A stretch of DNA of 5,561 nt from Pelotomaculum sp. (GTDB lineage: Bacteria > Bacillota > Desulfotomaculia > Desulfotomaculales > Pelotomaculaceae): contig JALHFC010000078.1 of assembly GCA_022839445.1 (NCBI GenBank), forward strand, positions 1-5,561, written 5' to 3'. Numbering within the stretch: position 1 is the first letter of the stretch; each line of letters opens with the position of its first letter. Below are positions 1 through 5,450 of this stretch, in pieces. The position numbers and the translations under genes were made by a program. A model generated the notes under the pieces. It searched no databases. It was not told where the DNA came from and saw only the letters and a program-made list of their open reading frames with translations.

Positions 1-508
1 TTTCTTGTTGAGAGTTTGTTGCCGCCTTGGACAAGTCCACGAAACAAAGGGGCGGGAATAGAACGCACCACCAGTTTGCCCCCCCGCCGGCGCCGATGGT
101 GACCCGTACCGCTTCATAGCTGCCCGCCGGTAGTACAAAAGCTCCGTAATGTTTGGTGGGGAAAGCGAAACTGTCGAGCTCCACCCTGACCGGGTATTCT
201 TTTCCTTCCGCTTTTATTTTACTCAAGGAAATTTCCCCTATGTGATCAAGGCTATCAAGGGCGATTGTCCTGGCTGAATCGATATCCCCGGCGCTTGAAA
301 ATGAGGGGGCAATGTAGTGGACAATTTCATCGCGCACTTTTCTTTTTAAGTCCTGGTCGGCTGCGCTGTCGCTGTTGGCCACAACATGCAGCCGGATCAA
401 ACCGCCGGATGGGTAAACCGTTTCCTGGTTATTGGGTATTGTACCGGTTGCCGGTACAATACCCAGCAGTAAAAGTGTTAACAAAACTATTTTGGCTTTC
501 CCGGTCAT
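1..508 (-). CDS. spoIIR: Stage II sporulation protein R (SpoIIR), 3' end missing
   Basis: SpoIIR is made in the forespore under sigma-F, exported to the space between the two membranes, and there activates the protease SpoIIGA, which processes pro-sigma-E in the mother cell (family knowledge). Reading the minus strand from the ATG at 508 gives 169 open codons to the window edge; B. subtilis SpoIIR is about 224 residues, so roughly the last quarter is missing. Residues 5-25 form a hydrophobic signal segment after a short basic N-terminus. The family motifs are clear: IRLHVVANSDSAADQDLKRK at 38-57 and NWWCVLFPPLCFVD at 145-158. The start is set by GGAGG at 517-521, 8 bases before the ATG. The gene is divergent from the rest of the window and has a sigma-F-like promoter upstream (572-601). 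No frameshift is seen. An inverted repeat lies over codons 15-26. Identification is firm. Confidence 0.94.
   Translation of the reverse strand, partial: MTGKAKIVLLTLLLLGIVPATGTIPNNQETVYPSGGLIRLHVVANSDSAADQDLKRKVRDEIVHYIAPSFSSAGDIDSARTIALDSLDHIGEISLSKIKAEGKEYPVRVELDSFAFPTKHYGAFVLPAGSYEAVRVTIGAGGGANWWCVLFPPLCFVDLSKAATNSQQE
433..465. repeat. Perfect 15-bp inverted repeat with 3-base loop inside spoIIR
   Basis: The arms are 433-447 (TGGGTATTGTACCGG) and 451-465 (CCGGTACAATACCCA), with TTG between them on the plus strand. Pairing is complete over 15 bp. The repeat covers nucleotides 44-76 of spoIIR, within the signal-peptide codons, and is in frame (it encodes GIVPATGTIPN). The spoIIR mRNA would carry a stable stem-loop shortly after the start codon. 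There is no U-run after the stem on either strand, so it is not a typical terminator. It may modulate translation or be a small palindromic insertion; the sequence cannot decide. Confidence 0.9.
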
Positions 509-571
509 ATGCAAAACCTCCAAGTTAATACTAGTTTATAATTTTTTATAAGGATAATTGTTAACTGGTTG

Positions 572-601
572 TAGTATTGCCGTTTGCCAAAGGTGGTAAC
601 C
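572..601 (-). promoter_or_regulatory. Candidate sigma-F promoter of spoIIR
   Basis: Read on the minus strand, the -10 is GGCAATACTA (572-581), a full match to the sigma-F pattern GGNNANAMTR. Fifteen bases upstream is GGTTA (597-601), matching GYWTA at four of five positions. The 15-base spacing is the usual one for sigma-F. The predicted transcript would begin near 565, giving a leader of about 57 bases before the spoIIR ATG. In B. subtilis spoIIR is a sigma-F target, so site and gene agree. The match was found by eye; sigma-G recognises nearly the same sequence. Confidence 0.6.
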
Positions 602-637
602 TTGCCAGATTTAAATTTATTAAAATTTATTTCACAA

Positions 638-664
638 GCAGGAATACATGCATTTTTGTAGAAG
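638..664 (+). promoter_or_regulatory. Candidate sigma-H promoter for the HTH-divIC pair
   Basis: GCAGGAATA at 638-646 fits the sigma-H -35 pattern RNAGGAWWW completely. After 11 bases, GTAGAAG at 658-664 fits RNNGAAT at all but the last position. Transcription would begin near 671, about 57 bases before the ATG at 728. Just upstream, AAATTTATT occurs twice (613-621 and 624-632), one helical turn apart, and could serve as an A+T-rich upstream element. Sigma-H drives early sporulation genes, which suits a division operon next to spo genes. No convincing sigma-A promoter was seen in the same gap. Confidence 0.42.
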
Positions 665-727
665 TTATGTAGTCACCCTGTAATCAGTTTGTGGACAAGA
701 CGGGAAAAGGACCGGGGGTGGCGGGTT

Positions 728-964
728 ATGAAAATAGAAATCAGGGGCGCCGAAAGGCTTAGCTTTCGGGAGCGGCAGGTTGTAGTCTTAAAGGAAATGG
801 GGTACAAGACTGATCGCGTCGCCAAGCAGCTAAACTTGAGCCCGAGCACTGTATCCACGTTATATAATCGCGCCCGGACCAAAGGCTATGAAGTGGTAAT
901 CATAATACCGGGCCAAAACTTAGCCCTTTTCGGAACAGATGAGGAAGAGGAGGCACAAGCGTGA
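728..964 (+). CDS. Small LuxR/sigma region 4-type helix-turn-helix protein (78 aa)
   Basis: The product is almost entirely one DNA-binding domain. Residues 11-52 follow the LuxR/GerE and sigma-70 region 4 pattern: LSFRERQVVVLKEMGYKTDR, then VAKQLNLSPSTVSTLYNRAR with the second helix of the HTH at about 39-50. A short beta-like hydrophobic stretch (VVIIIP, 56-61) and an acidic tail (DEEEE, 71-75) follow. There is no receiver, ligand-binding or other sigma domain, so it could only act as a stand-alone binder or partner protein. The ATG at 728 is chosen; a TTG at 689 in the same frame would add 13 residues but has no ribosome binding site. The Shine-Dalgarno for 728 is itself poor (G-rich, 714-725). 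Its stop overlaps the divIC start by 4 bases, implying translational coupling. I do not recognise a named gene; its target is unknown. In B. subtilis the genes before divIC are yabP and yabQ, which are not seen here. Confidence 0.82.
   Translation: MKIEIRGAERLSFRERQVVVLKEMGYKTDRVAKQLNLSPSTVSTLYNRARTKGYEVVIIIPGQNLALFGTDEEEEAQA
948..953 (+). promoter_or_regulatory. divIC ribosome binding site inside the preceding gene
   Basis: AGGAGG lies 7 bases before the GTG at 961 and sets the divIC start. It is built from the Glu codons of the upstream protein's acidic tail (GAGGAAGAGGAGG, 941-953), so the same bases serve as coding sequence and as Shine-Dalgarno. Confidence 0.85.
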
Positions 965-1392
965 TTCAACCGCTGAGAAAAGAGCAGAGGACATTTGACG
1001 ACCGATTTAATTACCAATCGACAACGCCAAAAAGACGCTCCAGAAGGCGGGTGTCTTTCAACCCCTCCAAATGCAAGCTACCTGTCTTGGTTATAGTTTT
1101 TCTTCTGTGTTATCTAGCGATATCATTTGGCAGCCAGTTTAGCAGGCTTTCCAATATGCAAAGGGATGTCGGTAATATTCAGCTACAGGTGCAGGAGTTG
1201 CGGGATAAAAACGCTACCTTGCAAGACGAATTACGCATGGTCCAAAGCGATGCTTATATTGAAAAGACTGCCCGGGAAAAGATGGGACTGGTTAAGCCCG
1301 GTGAAACTAGGGTGGTAGCGGTGCCCGAGGGAACAAAGCTTAAAACAATCCAAGCGCCGGCTCCTATCCAGGGCGGTAATGTGGCCGATTAG
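961..1392 (+). CDS. divIC: Septum formation initiator, DivIC/FtsB family
   Basis: DivIC/FtsB proteins are bitopic membrane proteins that form a complex with FtsL and DivIB/FtsQ at the division site (family knowledge). The 143-residue product has the expected order: a basic cytoplasmic N-terminus (KRRSRRR at 24-30), one membrane span at about 40-57, an extracytoplasmic coiled coil at about 60-95 with leucine/hydrophobic heptads, then the hallmark YIEKTAREKMGLVKPGE at 99-115. The C-terminal 25 residues are low in complexity and variable. The cytoplasmic part, about 39 residues, is moderately long. The GTG start at 961 follows AGGAGG and overlaps the upstream stop (GTGA). No terminator follows; a new promoter lies directly after the stop. 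In Firmicutes divIC commonly sits between yabPQ and yabR, which matches the downstream side here. Family assignment is firm; the choice of DivIC over a paralogue rests on the neighbourhood. Confidence 0.9.
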   Translation: MIQPLRKEQRTFDDRFNYQSTTPKRRSRRRVSFNPSKCKLPVLVIVFLLCYLAISFGSQFSRLSNMQRDVGNIQLQVQELRDKNATLQDELRMVQSDAYIEKTAREKMGLVKPGETRVVAVPEGTKLKTIQAPAPIQGGNVAD

Positions 1393-1417
1393 AACTGTAG
1401 TAAAAAAAAGGATGTTC

Positions 1418-1447
1418 TTGACACTCTTCATTATATTAGCATATAAT
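1418..1447 (+). promoter_or_regulatory. Consensus sigma-A promoter before the S1-domain gene
   Basis: TTGACA (1418-1423) and TATAAT (1442-1447) both match the consensus exactly and are 18 bases apart, one over the optimum. An A-run (1402-1408) lies just upstream and could act as an UP element. Transcription would start near 1454, leaving a leader of about 27-36 bases. It lies in the 88-97 bases between divIC and the next gene, so the S1 gene, and by read-through ppx, can be expressed independently of divIC. Confidence 0.85.
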
Positions 1448-1470
1448 TACACTAGGTTTTTGATGATTTA

Positions 1471-1476
1471 AGGAGG
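1471..1476 (+). promoter_or_regulatory. Ribosome binding site with two possible starts
   Basis: AGGAGG is 4 bases before an in-frame TTG (1481) and 13 bases before an in-frame ATG (1490). One spacing is short and the other long, so the start of the S1-domain gene is uncertain by three codons. Confidence 0.8.
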
Positions 1477-1489
1477 AATTTTGTCGGTC

Positions 1490-1873
1490 ATGCCGATATT
1501 GCTGGGGAGCGTCCTGGAAGGTATTGTTACCGGGATTACTAATTTTGGTGCGTTTATTGAGTTGCCGGGAGGGGAGACAGGTCTGGTGCACATCTCAGAG
1601 ATCGCTGAGGTCTATGTAAAAGATGTGCGCGACTTCCTGAAAACAAACGACAGGGTTTCAGTAAAAGTAATTTCGGTGGACCCTAAGGGCAAAATTGGGC
1701 TTTCTATGAAGCAGGCGAAACCATCGGGCCGCTCTCACAGGAAAAGGTTTGAGCCTTCTTTTGAGGAAAAGCTGGCCAAGTTTATGAAAGAGAGCGAGGA
1801 GCGCCAGCAGGTCCTAAAACGTAGCGCCGAAACCAAGAGGGGCGGGCGCGGCGCCGGAAGAAAAATTGAATAG
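1490..1873 (+). CDS. yabR: S1-domain RNA-binding protein, YabR-like
   Basis: This small S1/OB-fold protein is the kind that in B. subtilis is encoded by yabR, directly after divIC. From the ATG at 1490 it has 127 residues. The S1 domain occupies about 6-75, with GSVLEGIVTGITNFGAFIEL opening the barrel and the characteristic GLVHISE at 31-37 and GKIGLSMKQA closing it. After it come a charged helix (about 85-108) and a basic Gly/Arg-rich tail (TKRGGRGAGRK), typical of RNA-contacting extensions. The ATG is chosen because MPILLGSVLEG lines up residue for residue with my recollection of YabR's N-terminus. The TTG at 1481 is nearer the Shine-Dalgarno and would add Met-Ser-Val. The related stress protein YugI/GSP13 has the same domain, so function beyond RNA or ribosome binding is inference. 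A strong sigma-A promoter precedes it and a terminator-like hairpin follows. Confidence 0.88.
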   Translation: MPILLGSVLEGIVTGITNFGAFIELPGGETGLVHISEIAEVYVKDVRDFLKTNDRVSVKVISVDPKGKIGLSMKQAKPSGRSHRKRFEPSFEEKLAKFMKESEERQQVLKRSAETKRGGRGAGRKIE

Positions 1874-1882
1874 GCAAGACAG

Positions 1883-1908
1883 GCAATTCTCCAGCGGGAA
1901 TTGCTTTT
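1883..1908 (+). terminator. Terminator-like hairpin between the S1 gene and ppx
   Basis: Bases 1883-1891 (GCAATTCTC) pair with 1896-1904 (GGGAATTGC), 9 bp with one G-U pair, around a CAGC loop. TTTT and then ATCATTTT follow. It begins 9 bases after the S1-gene stop and ends about 22 bases before the ppx start. The U-run is interrupted, so termination may be partial. I see no separate promoter for ppx in the 57-base gap, so some read-through is expected. Confidence 0.7.
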
Positions 1909-1930
1909 ATCATTTTAAGGGGGAATAAAG

Positions 1931-2812
1931 ATGGAGCGGGTCGCTGTAATTGATATTGGAACAAATTCCAGCCGGCTGCTGGTTGCCGGAAAATCAGGCG
2001 ACAGTTTAACAGCGGTAGAATCCGGGCTTATTTCGACCCGCCTGGGAGAAGGAATGGAAGGCGGCGCTTTGCTTCCCGGTGCTATGCAAAGGACGGCGGA
2101 AGCAGTTTGTAGTTTGCGCCAAACAGCCTTGCGCCTGGGAGCAAAGCGGGTGGTAGCCGTGGCCACGAGCGCCGTGCGGGATGCAGCTAACAAGGAAATA
2201 TTTTTGGACCTGGTCCGGCAAATGGCCGGGCTGCAAGTGCGGGTGCTAAGCGGTGAGGATGAGGCGGCCTTTAGCTACCGGGGTGTGCTTGCAGGCCTGG
2301 AAATCGAGCCCCTATCAACGGTAGTTGTAGATGTTGGCGGCGGCAGCACGGAATTGATCTGGACTCAGGATGGGCGCTTGCGCCTGGCTAGCGTGAACGT
2401 GGGGGCTGTGCGGGTGACCGGGGCCGGAACGGGTGTTAAAGAAGTGGCCGGCTGTTTAAGTCCGGTCCTAATGGAGATAAAACAATCGCGGGCCGCAGTT
2501 TTGGTAGGAGTTGGCGGAACAATAACGACAATGGCTGCCGTTGACCGGGGTCTGGTTAGTTACGATCCGGCTAAAGTGCATGGATATTCCCTCAAGGCTG
2601 CAAATGTGGACCGGATTTTAAAAATGCTAAAAAGTATGAGCCTGGAAGAAAGAAAACGTGTGCCGGGGCTGCAGCCGGAAAGGGCAGATATTATTGTTGC
2701 CGGCGTGATTATTGTTAAATTAGTCATGGAAGGACTTGGGCTAGGGCAGATGTTGGTCAGCGATTGCGACATTCTTTACGGGCTGGCGTTGGAGGAAGTC
2801 GAAAATAAGTAA
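1931..2812 (+). CDS. ppx: Ppx/GppA-family phosphatase (exopolyphosphatase-like)
   Basis: Ppx/GppA enzymes belong to the sugar kinase/actin/Hsp70 fold and release phosphate from polyphosphate or from pppGpp (family knowledge). The 293-residue product covers the two-lobed catalytic core and lacks the C-terminal HD-like domain of long Ppx proteins. Visible motifs are phosphate-1 DIGTNSSRLLV (8-18), TSAVRDAANK (79-88), the catalytic-glutamate segment LSGEDEAAFSYRG (106-118), phosphate-2 VVDVGGGSTEL (132-142), GVGGTITTMAA (193-203) and the adenosine-type segment GLQPERADIIVAG (246-258). The end reads SDCDILYGLALEE, where many relatives have SDxGLREGLL. The stretch between GAVRVTG and GVGGT is short, which explains a length slightly below the usual 300 or so. 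AAGGGGG at 1917-1923, 7 bases upstream, supports the ATG. The gene lies after a probable partial terminator and before the spoIIE promoter. Polyphosphatase versus pppGpp specificity cannot be told from sequence. Confidence 0.9.
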   Translation: MERVAVIDIGTNSSRLLVAGKSGDSLTAVESGLISTRLGEGMEGGALLPGAMQRTAEAVCSLRQTALRLGAKRVVAVATSAVRDAANKEIFLDLVRQMAGLQVRVLSGEDEAAFSYRGVLAGLEIEPLSTVVVDVGGGSTELIWTQDGRLRLASVNVGAVRVTGAGTGVKEVAGCLSPVLMEIKQSRAAVLVGVGGTITTMAAVDRGLVSYDPAKVHGYSLKAANVDRILKMLKSMSLEERKRVPGLQPERADIIVAGVIIVKLVMEGLGLGQMLVSDCDILYGLALEEVENK

Positions 2813-2862
2813 GATATTGGTTACCTAAGGCGACAAACATTTCCACCCTTTTATACTATAAT
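2797..2862 (+). promoter_or_regulatory. Candidate Spo0A-controlled promoter of spoIIE
   Basis: TATAAT at 2857-2862 is preceded, at the unusual distance of 21 bases, by GCGACA (2830-2835, four of six to TTGACA). In B. subtilis spoIIE and spoIIG have such over-spaced sigma-A promoters activated by Spo0A~P. A reverse-strand 0A-box-like TGTCGCC (2829-2835; five of seven to TGTCGAA) overlaps that -35. A second, AGTCGAA (2797-2803; six of seven), lies upstream in the end of ppx. An alternative reading is an ordinary promoter, GCGACA, 16 bases, TATACT (2852-2857). The -10 region is clear; the Spo0A part is tentative. Confidence 0.5.
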
Positions 2863-2885
2863 TATATTACTGGTAATTAATGTAT

Positions 2886-2894
2886 AAGGGGTGG
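2886..2894 (+). promoter_or_regulatory. Ribosome binding site deciding the spoIIE start
   Basis: AAGGGGTGG resembles AAGGAGGTG. It runs into the in-frame GTG at 2891, leaving no spacing, but ends 5 bases before the in-frame TTG at 2900. The TTG is therefore the more likely start. Confidence 0.65.
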
Positions 2895-2899
2895 ATCTG

Positions 2900-5365
2900 T
2901 TGTTTGATAATATTGAAATTTATCCGTATAAACGAAGGCAGGCCGGCGAGAATAACAAGAAAAGGTGGCCGGGTGGAGCGGAAGGCGCCAAAACCCGGAT
3001 ACCCCGGTTTAGGATAAAGCTTGAACACGTATTTAACGCCGGGTCTCTGGCTCTGGCTTGCGCCGGTTTTTTCCTGGGGAGGGCTGTCATTCTAGGTGAG
3101 CTAGCGCCATTTGGGGCGGCGTTTGTGGTCGCTTCCGCATGGGTTTACGGGCGTGGCGGGCTGATGGGGGCGCTGGCGGTGGTCCTGGGTCTCGTGACCG
3201 TTAGCAAGGGTACACCTTTAGCAAGTTCGGTCCTGACTGTGCTTAGCGCCTGGCTATTAGCGCATATGATACCTGCTGATATGAAAAGGCCGTGGCTGGT
3301 TCTGCCGGCGATAGTGTTGGCCGTGACGATGATTATTAAAACCTCGTTTATATCATTTCAGGCGTCTACCTTATATGCTTATTACACCATTTTGTTTGAG
3401 GCGGTTTTTGCCGCGCTGCTTACCATGGTAATGATGTATGGGCTGGGCGCCCTTAAAAAAAAGGCGGGTGACGCCCACCCGTTCACCGGGGAGGAGATAT
3501 TTTGCCTTTTACTGATACTTGGAGGGCTAATAGCCGGGACAGGTGATCTAAAGTATGATATAGTCAGCTTAAAGGGTGTCTTGTGCAGAACGGCTATTTT
3601 GTTTGCGGCATTTTTGGGAGGCGCAGGCGCGGGGGCGGCCGCGGGAGCGGTTGCAGGGATTATGCCCGGTCTTTTTTATGTTTCAACACCGGTAATAACA
3701 GGGACATATTCTTTTGCAGGCTTACTGGCAGGGATTTGTAAAAACTTCGGTAAAGTTGGTGTGGCCACCGGTTTTATCCTGGGCAACATTATTCTTTCCG
3801 TATATGTAAATAACTTTGAAGATATAATTACAGTCCTCGTCGAAACAGGGATTGCCACGCTATTATTTTCGATGATCCCGTTGTTTTTTTTCGAAGATTT
3901 GAAAGGTACACTTGGAGTTGCGCCAGAAAAAAATATTGAACCCCGTGAAGACGGGTCGTACTTAAAAGAAATCTTTGAGGATCGGGTCAGGAACTGGGCG
4001 CGTGTATTCAACGAGATGTCCGGCGCTTTCGGACAAGTTTCTACTACGACCGGTCAAAGCTGGGAGGAGCAAAACCTGCAAAAGTTATTAAACCGGGTTG
4101 GTGATAAAGTCTGCGGCGATTGCGCGTTTTGCAGCGCCTGTTGGGAAAGGGAATTTTACAAGACCTACCAAGGGCTGATCGATGTCCTGGCCCTAGTGGA
4201 AACAAACGGTAAGGTTTCGCCCGATAGTTTCCCCGATGATATTAAAAGGCGGTGTACACGTACAAAAGAGCTTGCCATTACCATTAGCTGCATGTATGAG
4301 AGTTACAACCTGAACCGTTACTGGTTCCGGCGCCTGGTGGAAAGCCGGGAGATCGTTTCCGAGCAGCTAAGGGGCATTTCTGAGGTGATGGCCGGTCTTT
4401 CCGGTGAGATAGACTTTGAGGTGGAAACCGGGGAATTGGGGCGGGGTCTCCGCAAGAAATTAAAGGAAGCCGGCGCACGGGTAGAGGGCCTGTCGGTAAG
4501 CCGCAGGGGAGACGGGGGGATTGAGGTCTTCCTTACACACCTTCCTTGTGGAGGGGAGATGGAATGCAGGAACGTGATCGCGCCTGTATTGTCAAGAATA
4601 CTAGATCAGCCCATGTACCGGGCTTCGCAAGTGTGCACCTGTAATGAAGGGGACACCACCTGTAGGCTAAGGTTCTATCCGGATTTAAAATACCGCCTAC
4701 TCCTGGGAGCGGTGGGAACAGGTAAAAATGGTAGTCTTGTGTCCGGGGACAGCTATGCTTTTTTCCACCTGAAGGACGGTAGATTTGCCCTGGTGTTGAG
4801 CGATGGAATGGGAGAAGGCCCGCAGGCCGCCGTGGAAAGCAGCGCTACCATCTCGCTATTGCGACGTCTATTGGAATCAGGATTTGACCAGGACCTAGCG
4901 ATAAAGACGGTAAATTCTATCCTGGCCATGCGCTCGCCCGGTGAAAGCTTTGCTACGGTAGACTTGGCTGTGGTCAACCTGAATAACGGCCAGGCGAACT
5001 TTATAAAAACCGGCGCAGTCCCTTCATTTATTGTACGGGACGGACAGGTCAGCCGGATTGAAACCTGCTCCTTACCGGCAGGCATCATCGAGGATATCGA
5101 GGTGACTACCCTAACCAGGGACATGGCGCCGGGGGACATACTGGTAATGATCACGGACGGCATCCTGGACGTTTATCAAAGATCGGGGGAGCGGGAGGAA
5201 TGGCTGGAGGAAATTTTGATGGATGTAACGGAGATGCCGCCCAGAGAAATGGCAGAACTTATTTCGAAACTAGCCCAGACCGGCGCCGGGGGCGCCACAA
5301 GGATCCCCGACGACATGACCGTGATAGTTGCACGGCTGGAAAAACAAAGAAAACAAACCTGCTAG
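2900..5365 (+). CDS. spoIIE: Stage II sporulation protein E, SpoIIAA-P phosphatase
   Basis: SpoIIE sits at the polar septum, interacts with FtsZ and dephosphorylates the anti-anti-sigma factor SpoIIAA, releasing sigma-F in the forespore (family knowledge). The product, 821 residues from the TTG (824 from a GTG at 2891), is close to the 827 of B. subtilis. Order: short basic cytoplasmic N-terminus; about ten membrane spans over roughly 45-330, including the family signature LGRAVILGELAPFGAAF and a Gly/Ala-rich span (GGAGAGAAAGAVAG); a central oligomerisation/regulatory region at about 340-590; and a C-terminal PP2C phosphatase. Metal-binding aspartates are present in SGDSY (D617), LSDGMGEG (D635) and MITDGI (D753); their spacing of 18 and 136 residues equals my recollection of B. 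subtilis D610, D628 and D746. The central region holds CGDCAFCSACW (C405, C408, C411, C414) and a later Cys cluster, VCTCNEGDTTC. The gene has its own probable promoter and is followed by an inverted repeat. No damage is seen, so it should be active. Confidence 0.97.
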   Translation: MFDNIEIYPYKRRQAGENNKKRWPGGAEGAKTRIPRFRIKLEHVFNAGSLALACAGFFLGRAVILGELAPFGAAFVVASAWVYGRGGLMGALAVVLGLVTVSKGTPLASSVLTVLSAWLLAHMIPADMKRPWLVLPAIVLAVTMIIKTSFISFQASTLYAYYTILFEAVFAALLTMVMMYGLGALKKKAGDAHPFTGEEIFCLLLILGGLIAGTGDLKYDIVSLKGVLCRTAILFAAFLGGAGAGAAAGAVAGIMPGLFYVSTPVITGTYSFAGLLAGICKNFGKVGVATGFILGNIILSVYVNNFEDIITVLVETGIATLLFSMIPLFFFEDLKGTLGVAPEKNIEPREDGSYLKEIFEDRVRNWARVFNEMSGAFGQVSTTTGQSWEEQNLQKLLNRVGDKVCGDCAFCSACWEREFYKTYQGLIDVLALVETNGKVSPDSFPDDIKRRCTRTKELAITISCMYESYNLNRYWFRRLVESREIVSEQLRGISEVMAGLSGEIDFEVETGELGRGLRKKLKEAGARVEGLSVSRRGDGGIEVFLTHLPCGGEMECRNVIAPVLSRILDQPMYRASQVCTCNEGDTTCRLRFYPDLKYRLLLGAVGTGKNGSLVSGDSYAFFHLKDGRFALVLSDGMGEGPQAAVESSATISLLRRLLESGFDQDLAIKTVNSILAMRSPGESFATVDLAVVNLNNGQANFIKTGAVPSFIVRDGQVSRIETCSLPAGIIEDIEVTTLTRDMAPGDILVMITDGILDVYQRSGEREEWLEEILMDVTEMPPREMAELISKLAQTGAGGATRIPDDMTVIVARLEKQRKQTC

Positions 5366-5383
5366 GAACACAGGGGGGACATA

Positions 5384-5450
5384 GGGACACAGGGGGACGG
5401 TTCTTTTGTGTCGTCAAGGACGACACAAAAGAACCGTCCCCCTGTGTCCC
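5384..5450. repeat. Perfect 32-bp inverted repeat, 3-base loop
   Basis: The left arm 5384-5415 begins GGGACACAGGGGGACGGTTC and ends TTTTGTGTCGTC. The right arm 5419-5450 is its exact reverse complement. AAG (5416-5418) is the loop. It starts 18 bases after the spoIIE stop. The mRNA would form a very stable hairpin that could protect or end the message, but no U-run follows on either strand, so it is not a standard intrinsic terminator. Confidence 0.97.

Noticed and set aside
167..175. 0A-box-like TGTCGAG in spoIIR
   Set aside because: It is deep in coding sequence with no promoter nearby and is a chance match to a short motif.
265..528. Plus-strand open frame of 87 codons
   Set aside because: It is antisense to spoIIR, whose frame has clear family motifs and a good ribosome binding site; the plus-strand product resembles nothing.
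689..727. TTG start extending the HTH protein by 13 residues
   Set aside because: No Shine-Dalgarno precedes it and the extra residues are not part of the HTH domain; the ATG at 728 is preferred.
1915..2236. Minus-strand open frames over the ppx 5' half
   Set aside because: They lie opposite strongly conserved Ppx/GppA motifs and have no supporting ribosome binding site or recognisable product.
4112..4141. Bacterial ferredoxin fused into SpoIIE
   Set aside because: Only one CxxCxxCxxC set is present, without the following CP or a second ferredoxin motif; it lies within a continuous SpoIIE family sequence.
4753..5163. 136-codon minus-strand frame inside spoIIE
   Set aside because: It mirrors the PP2C catalytic region, which is under clear coding constraint; this is a shadow frame.
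5384..5450. Palindrome as a standard intrinsic terminator for spoIIE
   Set aside because: The stem is far longer than usual and neither strand has a U-run after it. An effect on transcription is possible but by another route.
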